Counted from the first letter of the stretch, positions 53,223-61,684 are shown. The stretch: 64,000 nt of DNA from Polynucleobacter sp. JS-Polo-80-F4 (GCF_018881965.1 NZ_JACVPI010000001.1:62001-126000), one strand, 5' to 3'. Numbers and translations are program-made. The notes: generated from the letters alone by a model not told the origin.

Positions 53223-54146
53223 ATGTCTGATATTCCTAACCCAATCGGCTCATTTGAGATTTTCGCCCCCAAGAAAGTCAAGGCATTCAAAAGAAAGAAG
53301 CCAAGCGCATTTAAAAAACTCTCTAAAAAGTTAGCCAAGAAGCTTTTTGGTAAAAAGTTTGCGACTAAGACAAGAGCTGAACTCAGAGATGTTGATATCA
53401 CCCCCGCCGTTCAGATAGATAAACCCAAAAAACCTGCTTTTCAGATTATTTGGGCGAGCACTCCTGGCGAAGTTAAAGAAGCGCAAAGATTACGCTTTAA
53501 GGTGTTTGCTGAAGAAATGGGTGCTAACCTCCCTAAAAATGCTGAAGGCTTAGATGTTGATGAATTTGATTCGTATTGCGATCATTTATTGATTCGTGAT
53601 CAAGATACCCTCAAAGTAGTTGGCACTTATCGCGTGCTGCCACCACATAAAGCACTAGAAATTGGTCGCCTCTACTCTGATTCTGAGTTCGATCTCTCCC
53701 GCATTGACCACCTCCGCCCGAAATTGGTTGAATTAGGTAGATCCTGCGTTCACCAAGACTATCGCTCAGGCGCAGTCATCATGGCTCTATGGAGTGGCTT
53801 AGCCCAGTACATGCAGAAGAATGGTTATGAAATCATGTTGGGTTGCGCTAGCATCCCGATGGCTGATGGCGGACATTTTGCGGCCAGCCTTTACAACTCG
53901 CTAGGCAACGACCAAATGGCGCCAACAGAGTTCCACGCCTTCCCACGTTTACCTTTACCTTTAGATAAATTAAATGGTGGCTTGGATGTCCAACCTCCAC
54001 CATTGATTAAGGGCTATCTAAAGCTTGGCGCAAAAATATGTAGCGCTCCAGCATGGGATCCAGACTTCAATACGGCTGACTTGTTAACCATGCTGCGTCT
54101 CTCAGAAATCAACCCACGTTATGCAAAGCATTTCTTAGGCTTGTAA
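53223..54146 (+). CDS. OlsB-like N-acyltransferase (GNAT, hemolysin-like)
   Basis: 307 aa. A basic Lys/Phe-rich head of about 50 residues (KKVKAFKRKKPSAFKKLSKK) precedes an acyl-homoserine-lactone-synthase-like fold with EAQRLRFKVFAEEMGANL, DEFDSYCDHLLIRD, VVGTYRVLPP and ELGRSCVHQDYRSG. These features match OlsB, which makes lyso-ornithine lipid from ornithine and acyl-ACP. It is 8 bp downstream of dgkA. The substrate amino acid is inferred. Confidence 0.85.
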   Translation: MSDIPNPIGSFEIFAPKKVKAFKRKKPSAFKKLSKKLAKKLFGKKFATKTRAELRDVDITPAVQIDKPKKPAFQIIWASTPGEVKEAQRLRFKVFAEEMGANLPKNAEGLDVDEFDSYCDHLLIRDQDTLKVVGTYRVLPPHKALEIGRLYSDSEFDLSRIDHLRPKLVELGRSCVHQDYRSGAVIMALWSGLAQYMQKNGYEIMLGCASIPMADGGHFAASLYNSLGNDQMAPTEFHAFPRLPLPLDKLNGGLDVQPPPLIKGYLKLGAKICSAPAWDPDFNTADLLTMLRLSEINPRYAKHFLGL

Positions 54147-54168
54147 TCTCAGCGCATTCATTGAAAGC

Positions 54169-54199
54169 AAAAGCCACTTCAGATTGAAGTGGCTTTTTT
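54169..54199 (+). terminator. Rho-independent terminator of the lipid operon
   Basis: GCCACTTC and GAAGTGGC form a perfect 8-bp stem around AGATT, with an A-run before and a run of six T after. Confidence 0.9.
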
Positions 54200-54237
54200 A
54201 TGCTTACTTTAAGATTTATTTGAAGCTTATTTTAGGC

Positions 54238-55812
54238 TTACTTAAAACTTACCTGGTAGGAGTGACCAATTCTTTCCCACTCTGCAGCCTCTTTCATCAG
54301 ACTAAACTCGGTTAAAGGATGTTCGGCTGCCCACTCTTTAGAAAGGCTCACAAGATAAGAGCCACCATGTTCGGAAACCTTGACCTTAGGAAAGTTAACG
54401 TCGTTTCGACCCCGACAGAGCACCTGCGCCAGTCTTAAACAAAAGAGCATGCGCCAGTCTTCAAAACTATGATTATTCGCCAACTTACCCAACTTGCCGG
54501 TATGCCCAATTAATAGCGCTGCAAGTCTTGCTTGATCATTTTTAGAAAATCCTGGCATGTCGGCATTGCCCGCTATGTAAGCAGAATGCTTGTGATATCC
54601 ATTGTGGGCGATAGACAAACCAATTTCATGGAGGTTAGCTGCCCACTGCAATAAAGCAACGTTATCTGCTCTACTCTCTGCCTCAGGTTTAGGTAATTGC
54701 TGTAAAAAATCAGCAGCCAATTTACCCACCCTGTCAGCCTGCTCTCGATCGACTGCATATCGCTGCATAAATTGCTCAACAGTGACATAACGCATGTCAT
54801 GATGTTGTGAGCGGCCAAGCAGGTCATATAAAACACCGCTACGTAAAGCGGCATCCGTAACTTCCATTTCTTCGATACCCAATTCATCGAATGCTGCCAA
54901 CATAATTGCTAGACCACCTGGCCATACCGCTCTTCTATCGTCCTTAAGACCTACTAATTCAACCTGATTTACATGCTCATACTTCAGGAGATGCTTTTTG
55001 AGATTCTTCAAGCCCTCACGGGTAATGAGGCCACTTGCACCATTGACGCGGCCCATCGTCAAACCGTCACCAGGTCCATTAAAGTGGTTATTTGCAATCA
55101 AATCGGCTAAAGCTCTAGCAGTTCCAGAGGAGCCAATCACCTGCTTCCAGCCACTCTTCAAATAAGCACCTGAGATAACCTGTATTTCACGGCGGGCAGC
55201 TAGCTCAGCCTCCTTAAAGGCATGCGCATCAATATTTCCCTTAGGGAAAAAACGCATACTGTGAGAAACGCAGCCAATATAAAGACTCTCCATCAGCTTT
55301 GGCTCATAGCCTTTACCGATAATGAATTCTGTAGAACCGCCACCAATATCTATAACCAGCCTATTACCCTGGATAGCCTGGACTTCATGGGCTGCTCCAA
55401 TATAAATAAGTCGAGCCTCTTCTACGCCTGCAATCACTTCGATTGGAAACCCTAAGGCTTCTTGCGCATCCTGAACAAATTGTTGGGAATTTTTAGCAAC
55501 CCGTAAGGTGTTTGTGGCAACCGCTCGTACATTAGAAGGATCAAATCCACGGATGCGCTCACCAAAACGCCTAATAGCAATTAATCCCCGCTGATAAGCA
55601 TCATTACCAAGCAATTTATTTTCGGTAAGGCCTGCAGCCAGACGTACCGTTTCGCGCAAGGTATCGATTGGGCGTAATTGCGTACCGGATGGTGTATTTA
55701 CTGCTTGAGCCACTAGCATACGAAAACTATTGGATCCCAAATCAACCGCAGCAACTAGGTCTGCGGAATTCACTAAAGGATCTACGGGATTGCTGGCCAA
55801 AATATTCCCCAA
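54238..55812 (-). CDS. ppx: Exopolyphosphatase (Ppx/GppA family)
   Basis: 524 aa. The ASKHA-type phosphatase opens VAAVDLGSNSFRMLVAQ; DIGGGSTEFIIG and GSSGTARALADLI complete the P-loop regions, and the C-terminal HD-like helical domain follows (LLQWAANLHEIGLSIAHNGYHKHS). It removes terminal phosphates from polyphosphate (or pppGpp). It sits in the polyphosphate neighbourhood and carries a PHO-box-like promoter just upstream. Confidence 0.93.
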   Translation of the reverse strand: MGNILASNPVDPLVNSADLVAAVDLGSNSFRMLVAQAVNTPSGTQLRPIDTLRETVRLAAGLTENKLLGNDAYQRGLIAIRRFGERIRGFDPSNVRAVATNTLRVAKNSQQFVQDAQEALGFPIEVIAGVEEARLIYIGAAHEVQAIQGNRLVIDIGGGSTEFIIGKGYEPKLMESLYIGCVSHSMRFFPKGNIDAHAFKEAELAARREIQVISGAYLKSGWKQVIGSSGTARALADLIANNHFNGPGDGLTMGRVNGASGLITREGLKNLKKHLLKYEHVNQVELVGLKDDRRAVWPGGLAIMLAAFDELGIEEMEVTDAALRSGVLYDLLGRSQHHDMRYVTVEQFMQRYAVDREQADRVGKLAADFLQQLPKPEAESRADNVALLQWAANLHEIGLSIAHNGYHKHSAYIAGNADMPGFSKNDQARLAALLIGHTGKLGKLANNHSFEDWRMLFCLRLAQVLCRGRNDVNFPKVKVSEHGGSYLVSLSKEWAAEHPLTEFSLMKEAAEWERIGHSYQVSFK

Positions 55813-55839
55813 AAATGGACTGCTGTATCAATTGTGTCT

Positions 55840-55873
55840 ATTTTATGTAAAAACAATGACACATTGATGAAAA
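55840..55873 (-). promoter_or_regulatory. PHO-box-like promoter of ppx
   Basis: Minus-strand units TTTTCAT (55873-55867) and GTGTCAT (55862-55856) are 11 bp apart; 10 bp further is TAAAAT (55845-55840), 28 bp before the ATG. The first unit matches CTGTCAT at 5 of 7. Confidence 0.5.
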
Positions 55874-55910
55874 GACCAGCAAGCCTTTATGGCTGGGGGT
55901 GCTATTTAAG

Positions 55911-56138
55911 CTAGGCTGCCAAATTTTGCTCTGAGCTTGAGCAATCTCGATTGCCAAAACTGCACAAAATGCAGCAGTCACCTGATTTAGGCTTCAGAAT
56001 CGCACTACAGGAACGGCAGCGGTAGAAGTGCTGGGAACCCTCTTCGGAGCTGATGATTTCAGAGGCCTGGCAATGTGGGCAAGTAACAGTAGCTTGCGGG
56101 TATTGGATAGTCTTATTCACACTGCAATACTGAATCAA
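55911..56138 (-). CDS. Small zinc-ribbon protein (GDCCxxCS type)
   Basis: 75 aa. Two CXXC pairs (CPHCQ and CRSCS) and a terminal cysteine cluster GDCCILCSFGNRDC form a compact metal-binding protein of a widespread uncharacterised family. A later start at the VTCPHC region cannot be excluded. It lies between ppx and mgtC, on the same strand. Confidence 0.7.
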   Translation of the reverse strand: MIQYCSVNKTIQYPQATVTCPHCQASEIISSEEGSQHFYRCRSCSAILKPKSGDCCILCSFGNRDCSSSEQNLAA

Positions 56139-56174
56139 GATTATGTCAATAGTGTGTCAAAGCAGATACACCGC

Positions 56175-56891
56175 TTAATCTGTTGTACTGGGGCTCCAGA
56201 ATGCTTGGGTTACAAAGTCCTGATCGGCAATTTTTTCAATGAGCTTATCCATCTCATCACCATCTACAGCCGACGCCGTTAATACCGCTTGAATTTCTAC
56301 ATCTTCACTACCAAATTGATGCACTTCAATATCTTGGGTTTGGTAGCCCGCCTCTTCCAGCGTTCTAATAAATTGCTTTAATGCATGCTTTTGAGCATGT
56401 TTAGGGGTAATGATGAATATGGAATTTGTTACCTCAACCGAAACGGTATCAAGGGGTTGGCGATTAATAAACGTCACCACAGGACGCAACAGTGTATTGG
56501 CTGCCAACACGAATACAGTTGCTAATCCAGCCTCCAATATCAAGTCCGCGCCAGCGCAGGCTCCCACCGCTCCTGATGCCCATAGGGTTGCCGCTGTGTT
56601 AATCCCGCGAACATTACCTTCTTCACGCATGATGACACCAGCGCCTAAAAATCCAATGCCTGAAACGACATATGCCATTACATGTACTGCCCCATCATGA
56701 CCGGTAAGACGATTCGCAGCATCTACAAAAATGGCAGCACCGATAGCAACCAAGATGTTGGTTCGCAAACCAGCAGTTCTTTGGCGATATTGACGCTCAA
56801 GACCAATTAAGCCGCCAAAGAAAAAGGCAGCAGTCAGGCTGATTGCAGTATCAGTCAGGGATGCATAGTTAATGTTGCTAACAAATTCCAT
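56175..56891 (-). CDS. MgtC/SapB family membrane protein
   Basis: 238 aa. The hydrophobic MgtC domain has FFFGGLIGLERQYRQRTAGLRTNILVAIGAA, GIGFLGAGVIMREEGNVRGINTAATLWASGAVGACAG; the C-terminal 85 residues form a soluble ACT-like domain. MgtC proteins support growth at low magnesium and regulate phosphate/ATP balance. It starts 11 bp after phoA, so the two form an operon. Confidence 0.92.
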   Translation of the reverse strand: MEFVSNINYASLTDTAISLTAAFFFGGLIGLERQYRQRTAGLRTNILVAIGAAIFVDAANRLTGHDGAVHVMAYVVSGIGFLGAGVIMREEGNVRGINTAATLWASGAVGACAGADLILEAGLATVFVLAANTLLRPVVTFINRQPLDTVSVEVTNSIFIITPKHAQKHALKQFIRTLEEAGYQTQDIEVHQFGSEDVEIQAVLTASAVDGDEMDKLIEKIADQDFVTQAFWSPSTTD

Positions 56892-56902
56892 GGTACTGGT
56901 AA

Positions 56903-58648
56903 TTATTTTGAGCCGAGACCTAGGGACTCTACCATCACTTTAAATACCTCAGTGTTATCCATGAAACCCTTGAATTTTTCGGATCCTGGGCCCATCGCAT
57001 TCAGAACAGCATCATCGGCCGTATGCACACCAGAATCTTGATACGACGGCAAATTGCCCCCCACATGAATGGCATCTTCCTGAAGCTGGATATATTTTGG
57101 ATTGGCTACATATTTACCGGAATCATCTTTAACGGCGGGAACAAATGTGCCATCTAGTTTTGGATGCAAGGTTTCGTAGTGATCCGGATAGTTGCCATAA
57201 AAGAATGCGATGCGTTTAGAGACATCAATCTTATTTGGGTATCCCTGTATATCGGCCTTAGGATAATTTGGATAACCTGCCTCAGCATAAATACCCACTT
57301 TTTCACGCAACGGTCCCGGCTTGTCATCATGCACCACTCCACTAATTGAGCCACTGTGCGTATGATCTGGCGTCACAATGATCAGGGTATCGGGATGGGT
57401 TTTAGCAAAGTCCTTGGCAATCTGGACCGCATTACTGAGCATGATGGTGTCAAACGCCGCCCGCTCCCAATCCAGGGGGTGATTAAACTTATCGATCAGC
57501 GCAGCTTCCACCATCAAGAAAAATCCATTGGGATTTCTGGATAGAACATCAATCGCAGATTGCGTCATTTCTGTGAGGTCTGGTTGATTGGGGTATTGCT
57601 CAACCGTATTCTTTTTAAGGTATAGACGATCTAGAGAACCGTCCATGTTATCCGGATGAAACACGCCGAATAATTTTCTTGTTCCCTTACTCTCTGATGC
57701 CAAAAGTAATTCTTGTTTTGTAAAAGCTAACTGATAGCCATTCGACTTAAAGTTTTCAACTAAATTCTGCTCATCTTTACGCTTCGAACCCTTGGATGAC
57801 TTAGGATAAAAGTAAGCCGAACCTCCGCCTAGAATAACTTCCGCACCACTGGATAGCAATTGGTCAGCAATATATTGCTTATCAGCCCTCCGCCTTGTAT
57901 GCGAGACCATAGCGCCTGGAGTAGCATCCTCCAATTCCGCATCCGAAACGATGCCCACTGCCATTTTGGTATTGCGTTTGATCAATTCTGCAATGGTTTC
58001 TACCTTGGGATGCGAAAGATTGTCATTTGCACGGGATACATAAACGCCCATGGCATTTACTGCTGTTTTATGACCAGTTGTATAAGCACTCATTGAATTA
58101 GCGGAGTCTGTAATAAGCGAATCAGACCCGGATGTGCCAATCATTGCTGTACTAGGCATATCGTCAAAAGCCAATCGTCCCTGATACTTTCCCTCCTGAA
58201 TACCTTTAGAAAGAACCCTAGCAGTGGTGCGATTGGCAATCGTCATACCATCACCAATAAATAGAATCACATTCTTTACGCGGCGAGGACCAGTAGCATA
58301 AACATCCCAATTGACCTGCAAACGCTCCTGAGATGTTCGAGCGACAACTTGATATTTACCCGCTTTGGATAGTTGAACATCCCTAAATAGAATGGAACTA
58401 CCTTTACCATTTTCATTCGCAATAAACTCTGATTTAGCGCTTATGGTTTTATTAATGGGTGCACCATTAAGCTCAATAATGACCTCTTTAGGATCGAGCA
58501 CGGAGTTGAATTCAATCTTGATATCAAACTTAGATCCGGCCAAAATAGAGGCTTGATCGATTGGATAAACTGCTGCAGCCTGAGCTATACCAGTAAGGCT
58601 TCCAAATAAAATAAGAAATACAACTCTTAGAAATGGTGATGTTTTCAT
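56903..58648 (-). CDS. phoA: Alkaline phosphatase
   Basis: 581 aa with a signal peptide cut near AQAAAV. A beta-sandwich-like N-terminal domain (about residues 25-125) precedes the phosphatase domain: VILFIGDGMTIANRT, nucleophile region TDSANSMSAYTTGHKTAVN, TPDHTHSG. It releases phosphate from organic esters in the periplasm. A PHO box with canonical spacing to a -10 lies just upstream; mgtC follows in the same unit. Confidence 0.9.
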   Translation of the reverse strand: MKTSPFLRVVFLILFGSLTGIAQAAAVYPIDQASILAGSKFDIKIEFNSVLDPKEVIIELNGAPINKTISAKSEFIANENGKGSSILFRDVQLSKAGKYQVVARTSQERLQVNWDVYATGPRRVKNVILFIGDGMTIANRTTARVLSKGIQEGKYQGRLAFDDMPSTAMIGTSGSDSLITDSANSMSAYTTGHKTAVNAMGVYVSRANDNLSHPKVETIAELIKRNTKMAVGIVSDAELEDATPGAMVSHTRRRADKQYIADQLLSSGAEVILGGGSAYFYPKSSKGSKRKDEQNLVENFKSNGYQLAFTKQELLLASESKGTRKLFGVFHPDNMDGSLDRLYLKKNTVEQYPNQPDLTEMTQSAIDVLSRNPNGFFLMVEAALIDKFNHPLDWERAAFDTIMLSNAVQIAKDFAKTHPDTLIIVTPDHTHSGSISGVVHDDKPGPLREKVGIYAEAGYPNYPKADIQGYPNKIDVSKRIAFFYGNYPDHYETLHPKLDGTFVPAVKDDSGKYVANPKYIQLQEDAIHVGGNLPSYQDSGVHTADDAVLNAMGPGSEKFKGFMDNTEVFKVMVESLGLGSK

Positions 58649-58679
58649 GGAAAAAAGGGCTTGGGATAGGTCAAACTAG

Positions 58680-58713
58680 ACTATCTTCCAATCAAATGAC
58701 AATTTGATGACGG
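58680..58713 (-). promoter_or_regulatory. PHO box and -10 of phoA
   Basis: Minus-strand units CCGTCAT (58713-58707) and TTGTCAT (58702-58696) are 11 bp apart, followed after exactly 10 bp by GATAGT (58685-58680). The start codon is at 58648. Confidence 0.75.
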
Positions 58714-58736
58714 CCATAAAGCGCTTTACTTAAATA

Positions 58737-60170
58737 CTATTTTGTCTTTGCAACCTTAAGTCTTCCACTCTTAACCGCCTTACGAAATAACTCAAAATCG
58801 CGCTCATTCTGCTTCGCATAGGATCTGGCAAATGAATACATTGCCTCACTAAACTCTTTATCTTGACCGCAATACCCAGCGAGCTCTGCTGCATCCCCAG
58901 AGCGCGCATGGCCAAGAGCGAGCGCCCAACCAAATAGCTTGGAATAGTCCGCAAAATTCTTTAAGGAAATACCCCCCGGGCCTATCTCGATGCCGCCTTT
59001 CATATCGCGTAATTGACGCAGATAAAACCCTTGGCTTTTATCAACATCGAACTGCATGGAGCCGTAATTCAAAAAGATATCCGGAGCGCCTTGGAGCAAT
59101 CTCTGACCAGCTACTACACGCAGACCCATATCTCGATAAATGGATTCGCCCAAGTAAGGACTTAAGACAGATTTTTGTGCTTCCTTATATTGCAAGAATA
59201 AGGGGTCATTTGCACTATCCCCCTCAAAATATAGGACCATGCAATTAGTTCCCACACTTCCAACGCCAACTACCTTACGTGCAAAATCTTTCAAAACGTA
59301 ACGCTCAAACAAAATCTTGCGATCAGCTAGTAAGGTGCTTGAATAATTCAGCAAAGCCTTATCTATTAGGGAGCTCAAAGGGTGTCCAAAAGCATTCTTT
59401 TTGAAGTGCTCAATTAATGGGGGCTTATTGATAATCTTTCGGTCTTTGCCAACAAGGGTAGTGAGTTTTTGTAATACCTGTACATTCCCTTGCCCCTTGG
59501 TCTGATTGAAGTAGACATCAATTTTTTTTTGATGTTCTTTACTAAAATTCTTGCGAACATCTGCTTCGCCAATGAATTCTTGCGCCAAATCCAGATAAGG
59601 CATTTTGGCATATTGAGCCAGCCGTTTTTGGTACTCAGCGCATATACGGAATGCTAATTTTTTGCTTAATGCTTTATCCCCACCATTGCTTTCACAAGCA
59701 ATGACTGCGCTCGTAACAAGACGCTTCATATCCCACTCCCAGCTACCGGGAAGAGTTTCGTCAAAGTCATTAATCCCAAATACCAGTCGATGTTCTGTAG
59801 TTCCAAACAAGCCAAAATTTGACACATGCATATCACCGCAAAGCTGAACTGTAATATTGGTGTATGGCTGGCTCGCCAAATCTTGAGCCATGATGGCTGC
59901 ACCACCGCGATAAAAAGCAAAGGGTGACTGAAGCATGCGCTCATAGCGAATCGGAATCAAAGACTCAATTCGAGTCTTGGCTTGATTCTCCAAAATGCTA
60001 ATGGGATCAATTCGATGTTTTGGCGGAGTGTATATACCTTGCTCTGCAATGCTCACTACTTTTCGCAAGGCCTTACCATCACCCATACGCTTTTTAATGC
60101 TGGGCCTAGGGTTACTAAAGGACTCTACCGATCTAAGAACAGCAAATTTGGGTTTCTTCTGTGAGGGCAT
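58737..60170 (-). CDS. DUF2252 family protein
   Basis: 477 aa. RYERMLQSPFAFYRGGAAIMAQDLA, CGDMHVSNFGLFG, FGINDFDETLPGSWEWDMKRLVTS and LGHARSGD are the DUF2252 signature; the family has a kinase-like fold and no known activity. It stands 88 bp upstream of phoA on the same strand, but phoA has its own PHO box. Confidence 0.9.
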   Translation of the reverse strand: MPSQKKPKFAVLRSVESFSNPRPSIKKRMGDGKALRKVVSIAEQGIYTPPKHRIDPISILENQAKTRIESLIPIRYERMLQSPFAFYRGGAAIMAQDLASQPYTNITVQLCGDMHVSNFGLFGTTEHRLVFGINDFDETLPGSWEWDMKRLVTSAVIACESNGGDKALSKKLAFRICAEYQKRLAQYAKMPYLDLAQEFIGEADVRKNFSKEHQKKIDVYFNQTKGQGNVQVLQKLTTLVGKDRKIINKPPLIEHFKKNAFGHPLSSLIDKALLNYSSTLLADRKILFERYVLKDFARKVVGVGSVGTNCMVLYFEGDSANDPLFLQYKEAQKSVLSPYLGESIYRDMGLRVVAGQRLLQGAPDIFLNYGSMQFDVDKSQGFYLRQLRDMKGGIEIGPGGISLKNFADYSKLFGWALALGHARSGDAAELAGYCGQDKEFSEAMYSFARSYAKQNERDFELFRKAVKSGRLKVAKTK

Positions 60171-60230
60171 GGGCTACCTGAGCAATGGATATACCCGCCC
60201 ATCTTAAAGCCATTCCAAATACAGCGCGAA

Positions 60231-60671
60231 CTAGGAATTGAGGTAATTTAACTTCTTCTGAATGCCTGCAGGCAGTGTAGAGAACCAAATACTATCGTCC
60301 CCTACCGCAGGTAGTATTTGGCCATATTCAACCATTTGACCCGGGGTAATTTCATCAATATATGCCCAGATCTGATGCCCAGCCAATCCTGAAGCGCCCT
60401 GAAGTGCTACCTCAAGCTCAACGAGAAGTTGCTTTTTCATTTGCTCACTTCTACCGTTGCGGATTTGTCCACTCAAAAAGAGATGGGGTTCATCAAGAAG
60501 AACGCCACCAATAAAGCAATCATGTAAATCTAATTGTTTAAAAATCACTTGAGCAAAATAGGCCTCTGCACCAGTGATATCAGCATGAATTTTAGTAATC
60601 GCCTTAGCAACCGTAAATCTTTGATGGGTTGTCAGCGAAAAGCCAGCGTAATTAACGGTATATGTAGCCAT
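60231..60671 (-). CDS. Tautomerase-superfamily protein without the N-terminal proline
   Basis: 146 aa. TYTVNY at the start, AITKIHADITGAEAYFAQVIF, LFLSGQIRNGRSEQMKKQLL and IWAYIDEITPGQMVEYGQILP match the Tautomerase_3 (cis-CaaD-like) group. In this superfamily Pro2 becomes the catalytic N-terminal base; here codon 2 is GCT (Ala). It begins 22 bp after the arsC paralog and may be co-transcribed. The function is open. Confidence 0.78.
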   Translation of the reverse strand: MATYTVNYAGFSLTTHQRFTVAKAITKIHADITGAEAYFAQVIFKQLDLHDCFIGGVLLDEPHLFLSGQIRNGRSEQMKKQLLVELEVALQGASGLAGHQIWAYIDEITPGQMVEYGQILPAVGDDSIWFSTLPAGIQKKLNYLNS

Positions 60672-60693
60672 GTTGAGATGCGTTTATAAAACT

Positions 60694-61191
60694 CTAGTTA
60701 CATTGTTGATGGATGGAGTGAAGCTCATCTTTTATCTGCAAGTGATCCAACTTATCCATTGGAAGATCAAGTAATAGCTCGATACGATTGCGTAAACCCA
60801 TCTCGACTTTTCTAAAAGCATCCCACATTTCTTGCTCGCTACCAGTCACCGCTGCTGGATCAATAAAACCCCAATGAGCAGTCGTCGGATGGCCGGGCCA
60901 GTAAGGGCACTCCTCACCTGCAGCAGAGTCGCAAACGGTGATAATAAAGTCCATGTGGGGCGCATCATGTCTACCGAACTCATCCCAAGTTTTACTTCTG
61001 AGTAATTCGAGTGGATACCCCATCTCTCTTGCAAGCTTAAGTGCAATTGGATGAACAAATTGCTTTGGATTTGAGCCAGCAGAATAACCTATAAATCGGC
61101 CATGACTCAGAGTGGTTGCAAGGGCCTCACCCAAAATGGAGCGTGCTGAGTTACCGGTGCACAAAAAGAGAATGTTATAAGGACGAGTCAT
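60694..61191 (-). CDS. Second ArsC-type reductase / low-molecular-weight phosphatase
   Basis: 165 aa. P-loop CTGNSAR at residues 11-17 and [22 protein letters not shown] with the redox cysteines, closely like the arsC at 47090-47569. It is separate from any arsR or acr3 and is followed by the tautomerase-like gene. It could be an arsenate reductase used when phosphate is low, or a phosphatase. Confidence 0.88.
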   Translation of the reverse strand: MTRPYNILFLCTGNSARSILGEALATTLSHGRFIGYSAGSNPKQFVHPIALKLAREMGYPLELLRSKTWDEFGRHDAPHMDFIITVCDSAAGEECPYWPGHPTTAHWGFIDPAAVTGSEQEMWDAFRKVEMGLRNRIELLLDLPMDKLDHLQIKDELHSIHQQCN

Positions 61192-61217
61192 GCAACCTCA
61201 GTTAAACATTAGATATT

Positions 61218-61391
61218 TCAAATGATTTCATCAAGACGTAATGCATATTTTCTGTCTATCAGAAATTGACTCACTCTTGAATCATTTAAAGCAGGAGTCC
61301 TAAGCTCTTGCTCCTTTAACCCTGAGACCACCTTCTCCCGCACTTCATTTCTCAGGACATTTGATAAATATTTAGTGAGAGTAGCATTCAT
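61218..61391 (-). CDS. Possible small ORF, 57 aa
   Basis: It encodes a charged helical peptide starting MNATLTKYLSNVL and ending YALRLDEII. Upstream, TTGAAT (61463-61458) and TATACA (61441-61436) form a sigma-70-like promoter with a 16-bp spacer. No good ribosome binding site is visible, so it may be chance. No family recognised. Confidence 0.35.
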   Translation of the reverse strand: MNATLTKYLSNVLRNEVREKVVSGLKEQELRTPALNDSRVSQFLIDRKYALRLDEII

Positions 61392-61477
61392 AAGCTTTGC
61401 TTTATAAAAATAGTGAATGCAATCATCCTAGGCTATGTATATTTCAATTTTATTAATATTCAATGGCCGGGGACAAG

Positions 61478-61500
61478 AAAAAAACCTAGCGTATGCTGGG
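61478..61500 (-). terminator. Rho-independent terminator of the small Pho-linked transcript
   Basis: On the minus strand CCCAGC and GCTAGG pair around ATAC, followed by seven T (61484-61478). It ends any transcript coming from the PHO box at 61771-61799. Confidence 0.75.
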
Positions 61501-61591
61501 CTATAAAGGAAGACAAGATACCTTATCTTGGTCAGATGAGATCCGACGATTCAATGTACCTTTGGTTCATTACATCTAGATAACTAATGAC

Positions 61592-61684
61592 TTAGCTACC
61601 AAGTCGATGAACCATATAACGGTTTGCGTAAGCTACCCTTGCCTCACTCCATGCTTGCCATAAGCGTGTGATTAATTTTTTCAT
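61592..61684 (-). CDS. Candidate Pho-regulated small protein, 30 aa
   Basis: ATG at 61684 with AAGGA 7 bp upstream; stop TAA at 61592. The peptide starts MKKLITRLWQAWSEARVAY and ends VHRLGS: basic, with an amphipathic helix pattern that suggests membrane association. It sits between a minus-strand PHO box (61771-61799) and a terminator (61478-61500), so a transcript of about 250-270 nt is expected. The RNA itself could be the functional product. Confidence 0.5.
   Translation of the reverse strand: MKKLITRLWQAWSEARVAYANRYMVHRLGS

Noticed and set aside
56143-56160. ATGTCAA and GTGTCAA 11 bp apart, PHO-box-like
   Set aside because: They point rightward into the antisense of mgtC with no gene to drive; read on the minus strand they are two TTGACA elements that more likely belong to a promoter for the small zinc-ribbon gene.
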